16,978 nt of DNA from an uncultured Clostridiaceae bacterium (GTDB lineage: Bacteria; Bacillota; Clostridia; TANB77; CAG-508), in contig CATZDQ010000010.1 in NCBI GenBank assembly GCA_958417695.1, forward strand, positions 1 through 16,978, given 5' to 3'. The translations under genes and the position numbers were made by a program. Numbering within the stretch: the first letter of the stretch is position 1; the number at the start of each line of letters is the position of its first letter. Of this stretch, positions 14,605 through 16,978 are shown one piece after another. Under the pieces are notes generated by a model that saw only the letters and a list, made by a program, of their open reading frames with translations, did not search any database and had not been told where the DNA came from.

Positions 14605-16978
14605 CTAAATTGTATGTACTATTTTTCTACCATTCTTATACATTATCCGATTTTTATCGTTATTTTTATCTTCCCTCCTTCTTTTCCTTCTCCCTTTTCG
14701 AATTTGTTTAATACCTGTAATCCATTTTCCATTCAGCACTTGTATAAATCCTTTTACTCTATCTTCATTATAAAGACTGCTATCTTTTTCATACACTTTC
14801 TTTAATGGCTTTTGCATATCCTGCATCCTTCTTGTTGCTTCTCTTATCTGTTTTTTTCTTAACAATTTCCTGATGACAGTCTTTTTTTGATAGCCATATA
14901 TTACACGTCCCAACCACGTATGTCTCATCTGTTCTATCGAATTTTCTTCTGAAAACTCTCCTGCTTTTAATCTTCTAGGCGGTATTTTATGTCCTAGAAT
15001 TTGCTCAAAATCCTGGTCTGTCACGTTTTCAACAGCTGCATATTGGTATACTTTAGGATACGATTTATTCATCACAGGGTCATCCGAAAATACGGTTACC
15101 TGTTTTGTAAGTTCTATTTGCTGGCTAGATTTTGCTATTTCTATCCAGTATGTACCCGTTTCTACTACCCATTTTTCTACTTCTGGTTGATAATAGGAAA
15201 AAGCATCCGCTTCTAACTCCCACTCTATCGTTTTTACTTCTCCTACTTCTAATTCTACTTTTTGAAAAGCCTTTAATTCTCTTTTCGGTTTATAAACACT
15301 AGGATTTTCTTGACGAATATATACTTGCAGGATTTCTTTTCCTTTTCTATTTCCTACATTTTGTATCTTACAAGACACTTTTAACTTTTCATTCTTGTCT
15401 ATTTGTGACTTGGAAATAGTCATTTCTAAATACTTAAAATTTGTATAACTTAATCCATAACCAAATGGAAAAAGTACTTCTTTTTGTCTGGTTATATAGT
15501 AACGATATCCTACAAAAATGGATTCTTGATATTCCACACTCACTTCTGTACCAGGAAAATTTCTATAGCAAGGTGTATCTTCTACTACATACGGATAACT
15601 CTCTGCCAATTTACCAGAAGGATTTACTTTTCCTATTAGAGCATGTACCATAGCCGTAGCTCCCGCTTCTCCTCCCAAATAACCAGTTATAATCGCCTTT
15701 ACCCTTTCTTTCCATGGCATAGCTATGGGCGCCCCACCTGCTAAAACCACCACTACATTTGTATTTACGGCTAGCAGTTTTTCTATCAATTCCTCTTGAT
15801 TTTCTGGTAAATAGATATTTTTTCTATCCGAACCTTCTGTCTCATACGCTTCTGTTAATCCTGCAAAAACAACTACCACATCAGCTTGCATAGAAACTTG
15901 CTTAGCCTCTTCTTGTAATTTAGCATCTTCTTTACCACCTGTTCTGGTATAACCTTGTGCATATACAAACTCTACATTTTCTTGCTTGAAAGCAGTCAGT
16001 GCATTATCTACCTGATAAGGATTTACTTTAGAACTTCCCGCTCCTTGATAACGTGGATGACATGCCATATCCCCTATTACTACTATTTTTTGATGAATCT
16101 TTAAAGGCAATATCTCTTCTTCATTTTTTAATAACACAATAGACTCTTCTGCTATCTTTTGTGCCAATGCATAATGTTTGTCTATCCAATTCACAGATGT
16201 AGCCTTAGAGGTATCTGTTTGTTTTGCTTTCTCTATAGTTTTTAATACTCTACTAACACAAATATCTATATAACTTTCTGATATCCTTCCCTCTTTTACA
16301 GCTTGTATAATTTCTTCCTTACCATGTCCTCTTTTACCAGGCATCTCCAATTCATTACCAGCCAGTAAGCCTCTTAATCTATTATTAGAAGCCCCCCAAT
16401 CAGTTATCACAATCCCATCAAATTGCCACTCTTTTCTTAAAATGTCTAGTAACCTCTTATTTTCTGAACAAAAACTACCATTTAGTCGATTATAAGCACT
16501 CATAATCGCCCATGGCTTAGCTTCTTTCACAATCTTTTCAAAGGCATATAAGTAAATTTCTCTTAACGCTCTTTCATCTACCACTGCATTAATCGTTCTT
16601 CTTCTCTTTTCTTGATTATTTACAGCAAAATGTTTGACACAAGCCCCTACCTGTTTACTTTGCATACCTTTTACATAAGCAATACCCAATTGTGCTGTTA
16701 AATACGGGTCCTCTGAAAAATATTCAAAATTCCTACCACATAATGGACTTCTCTTTATATTAACACCAGGACCTAACACAATATCCACTCCCTGCTCAAT
16801 CGCTTCTTGTGCTAAAGCCTCTCCCATTGCAAAAACAAGCTGTGTATCCCAACTATTACTAATTGTCGCTTCTGTTGGAAAGCAAGTAGCTTTTTGGCTA
16901 ACATTATCCCCCAAATTGTCCTCTGCATTCTCTTGCACTCGTAATCCATGAGGACCATCTGTCATCTTAATACTAGGA
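14605..16978 (-). CDS. glycoside hydrolase family 3 protein (beta-glucosidase type), 5' end outside the window
   Basis: The protein enters the window in frame as PSIKMTDGPHGLR, so an N-terminal portion lies to the right; 786 residues follow the first visible methionine. The GH3 N-terminal barrel holds KHFAVNNQE (111-119) and the nucleophile aspartate in GIVITDWGAS (D189). The GH3 C-terminal domain follows (ESIVLLKNEEEILPL onward), with YETEGSDRKNIYLP probably carrying the acid/base glutamate. There is no PA14 insert. A fibronectin III-like domain follows (KGKEILQVYIRQENPSVYKP to GTYWIEIAKSS). Enzymes of this layout hydrolyse beta-linked gluco- or xylo-oligosaccharides; the exact substrate is not predictable. 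The C-terminus carries a very basic tail after LNGKWITGIKQIRKG. The signal peptide status is unknown because the N-terminus is missing. Confidence 0.93.
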   Translation of the reverse strand, partial: PSIKMTDGPHGLRVQENAEDNLGDNVSQKATCFPTEATISNSWDTQLVFAMGEALAQEAIEQGVDIVLGPGVNIKRSPLCGRNFEYFSEDPYLTAQLGIAYVKGMQSKQVGACVKHFAVNNQEKRRRTINAVVDERALREIYLYAFEKIVKEAKPWAIMSAYNRLNGSFCSENKRLLDILRKEWQFDGIVITDWGASNNRLRGLLAGNELEMPGKRGHGKEEIIQAVKEGRISESYIDICVSRVLKTIEKAKQTDTSKATSVNWIDKHYALAQKIAEESIVLLKNEEEILPLKIHQKIVVIGDMACHPRYQGAGSSKVNPYQVDNALTAFKQENVEFVYAQGYTRTGGKEDAKLQEEAKQVSMQADVVVVFAGLTEAYETEGSDRKNIYLPENQEELIEKLLAVNTNVVVVLAGGAPIAMPWKERVKAIITGYLGGEAGATAMVHALIGKVNPSGKLAESYPYVVEDTPCYRNFPGTEVSVEYQESIFVGYRYYITRQKEVLFPFGYGLSYTNFKYLEMTISKSQIDKNEKLKVSCKIQNVGNRKGKEILQVYIRQENPSVYKPKRELKAFQKVELEVGEVKTIEWELEADAFSYYQPEVEKWVVETGTYWIEIAKSSQQIELTKQVTVFSDDPVMNKSYPKVYQYAAVENVTDQDFEQILGHKIPPRRLKAGEFSEENSIEQMRHTWLGRVIYGYQKKTVIRKLLRKKQIREATRRMQDMQKPLKKVYEKDSSLYNEDRVKGFIQVLNGKWITGIKQIRKGRRKRRREDKNNDKNRIMYKNGRKIVHTI

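Noticed and set aside
1..16978. tRNA genes, CRISPR arrays and complete insertion sequences
   Set aside because: None was seen on either strand: no regularly spaced repeats with unique spacers, no recognisable tRNA arms and no intact transposase with terminal repeats.

Overview
The window is AT-rich DNA (G+C judged by eye at about 30%) from a low-GC, endospore-forming Firmicute, most likely a Clostridia member. The main evidence is one minus-strand block holding the cell-division genes murA-ftsQ-DUF881-DUF881-sbp-ftsA-ftsZ followed by the sporulation genes spoIIGA-sigE-sigG-ylmC. This is the order around ftsAZ and spoIIG in Bacillus and Clostridia. Almost every gene lies on the minus strand, so the biological order runs from high to low coordinates.

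Right end (about 16978-12557): a family 3 glycoside hydrolase cut by the window edge, then a decayed AAA ATPase/DUF4143 gene with a nonsense codon and two frame disruptions, then a Nudix hydrolase gene broken by one frameshift. The ATPase remnant still has a good promoter and a 28-bp palindrome next to its -35 box. A strong terminator (12409-12442) isolates this decaying accessory region from murA.

Centre (12288-5407): murA, an overlapping 41-codon reading frame, ftsQ/divIB, two tandem DUF881 genes and sbp are packed with short gaps or overlaps and are probably one operon. A 205-bp gap before ftsA holds a sigma-A-like promoter preceded by four near-identical 11-bp direct repeats in exact helical phase. 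ftsA and ftsZ follow and look intact, including the FtsA membrane-anchoring helix and the FtsZ C-terminal peptide. ftsZ ends at a hairpin shared with a convergent plus-strand Rpn/PD-(D/E)XK nuclease-type gene. That gene is frameshifted and sits between ftsZ and spoIIGA.

Left part (3932-450): spoIIGA (membrane aspartic protease) overlaps sigE (pro-sigma-E, its substrate). A perfect Spo0A-box core lies about 210 bp upstream. sigE ends in its own terminator, and sigG then has a sigma-F/sigma-G-type promoter, matching the expected switch from Spo0A control to forespore control. ylmC (PRC-barrel) and a DUF308 membrane protein with a near-consensus promoter follow.

The left 300 bases hold tandem minus-strand promoters, the second an exact TTGACA-17-TATAAT with an A-tract upstream. 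They read out of the window into a leader resembling those of ribosomal RNA operons, so an rrn operon probably starts just beyond base 1.

I found no CRISPR array, no tRNA gene, no complete insertion sequence and no clearly new multigene system. The least explained signals are the phased repeats before ftsA, the 41-codon frame in front of ftsQ, the palindrome at 14457-14484, and an unassigned segment at 13104-13202.
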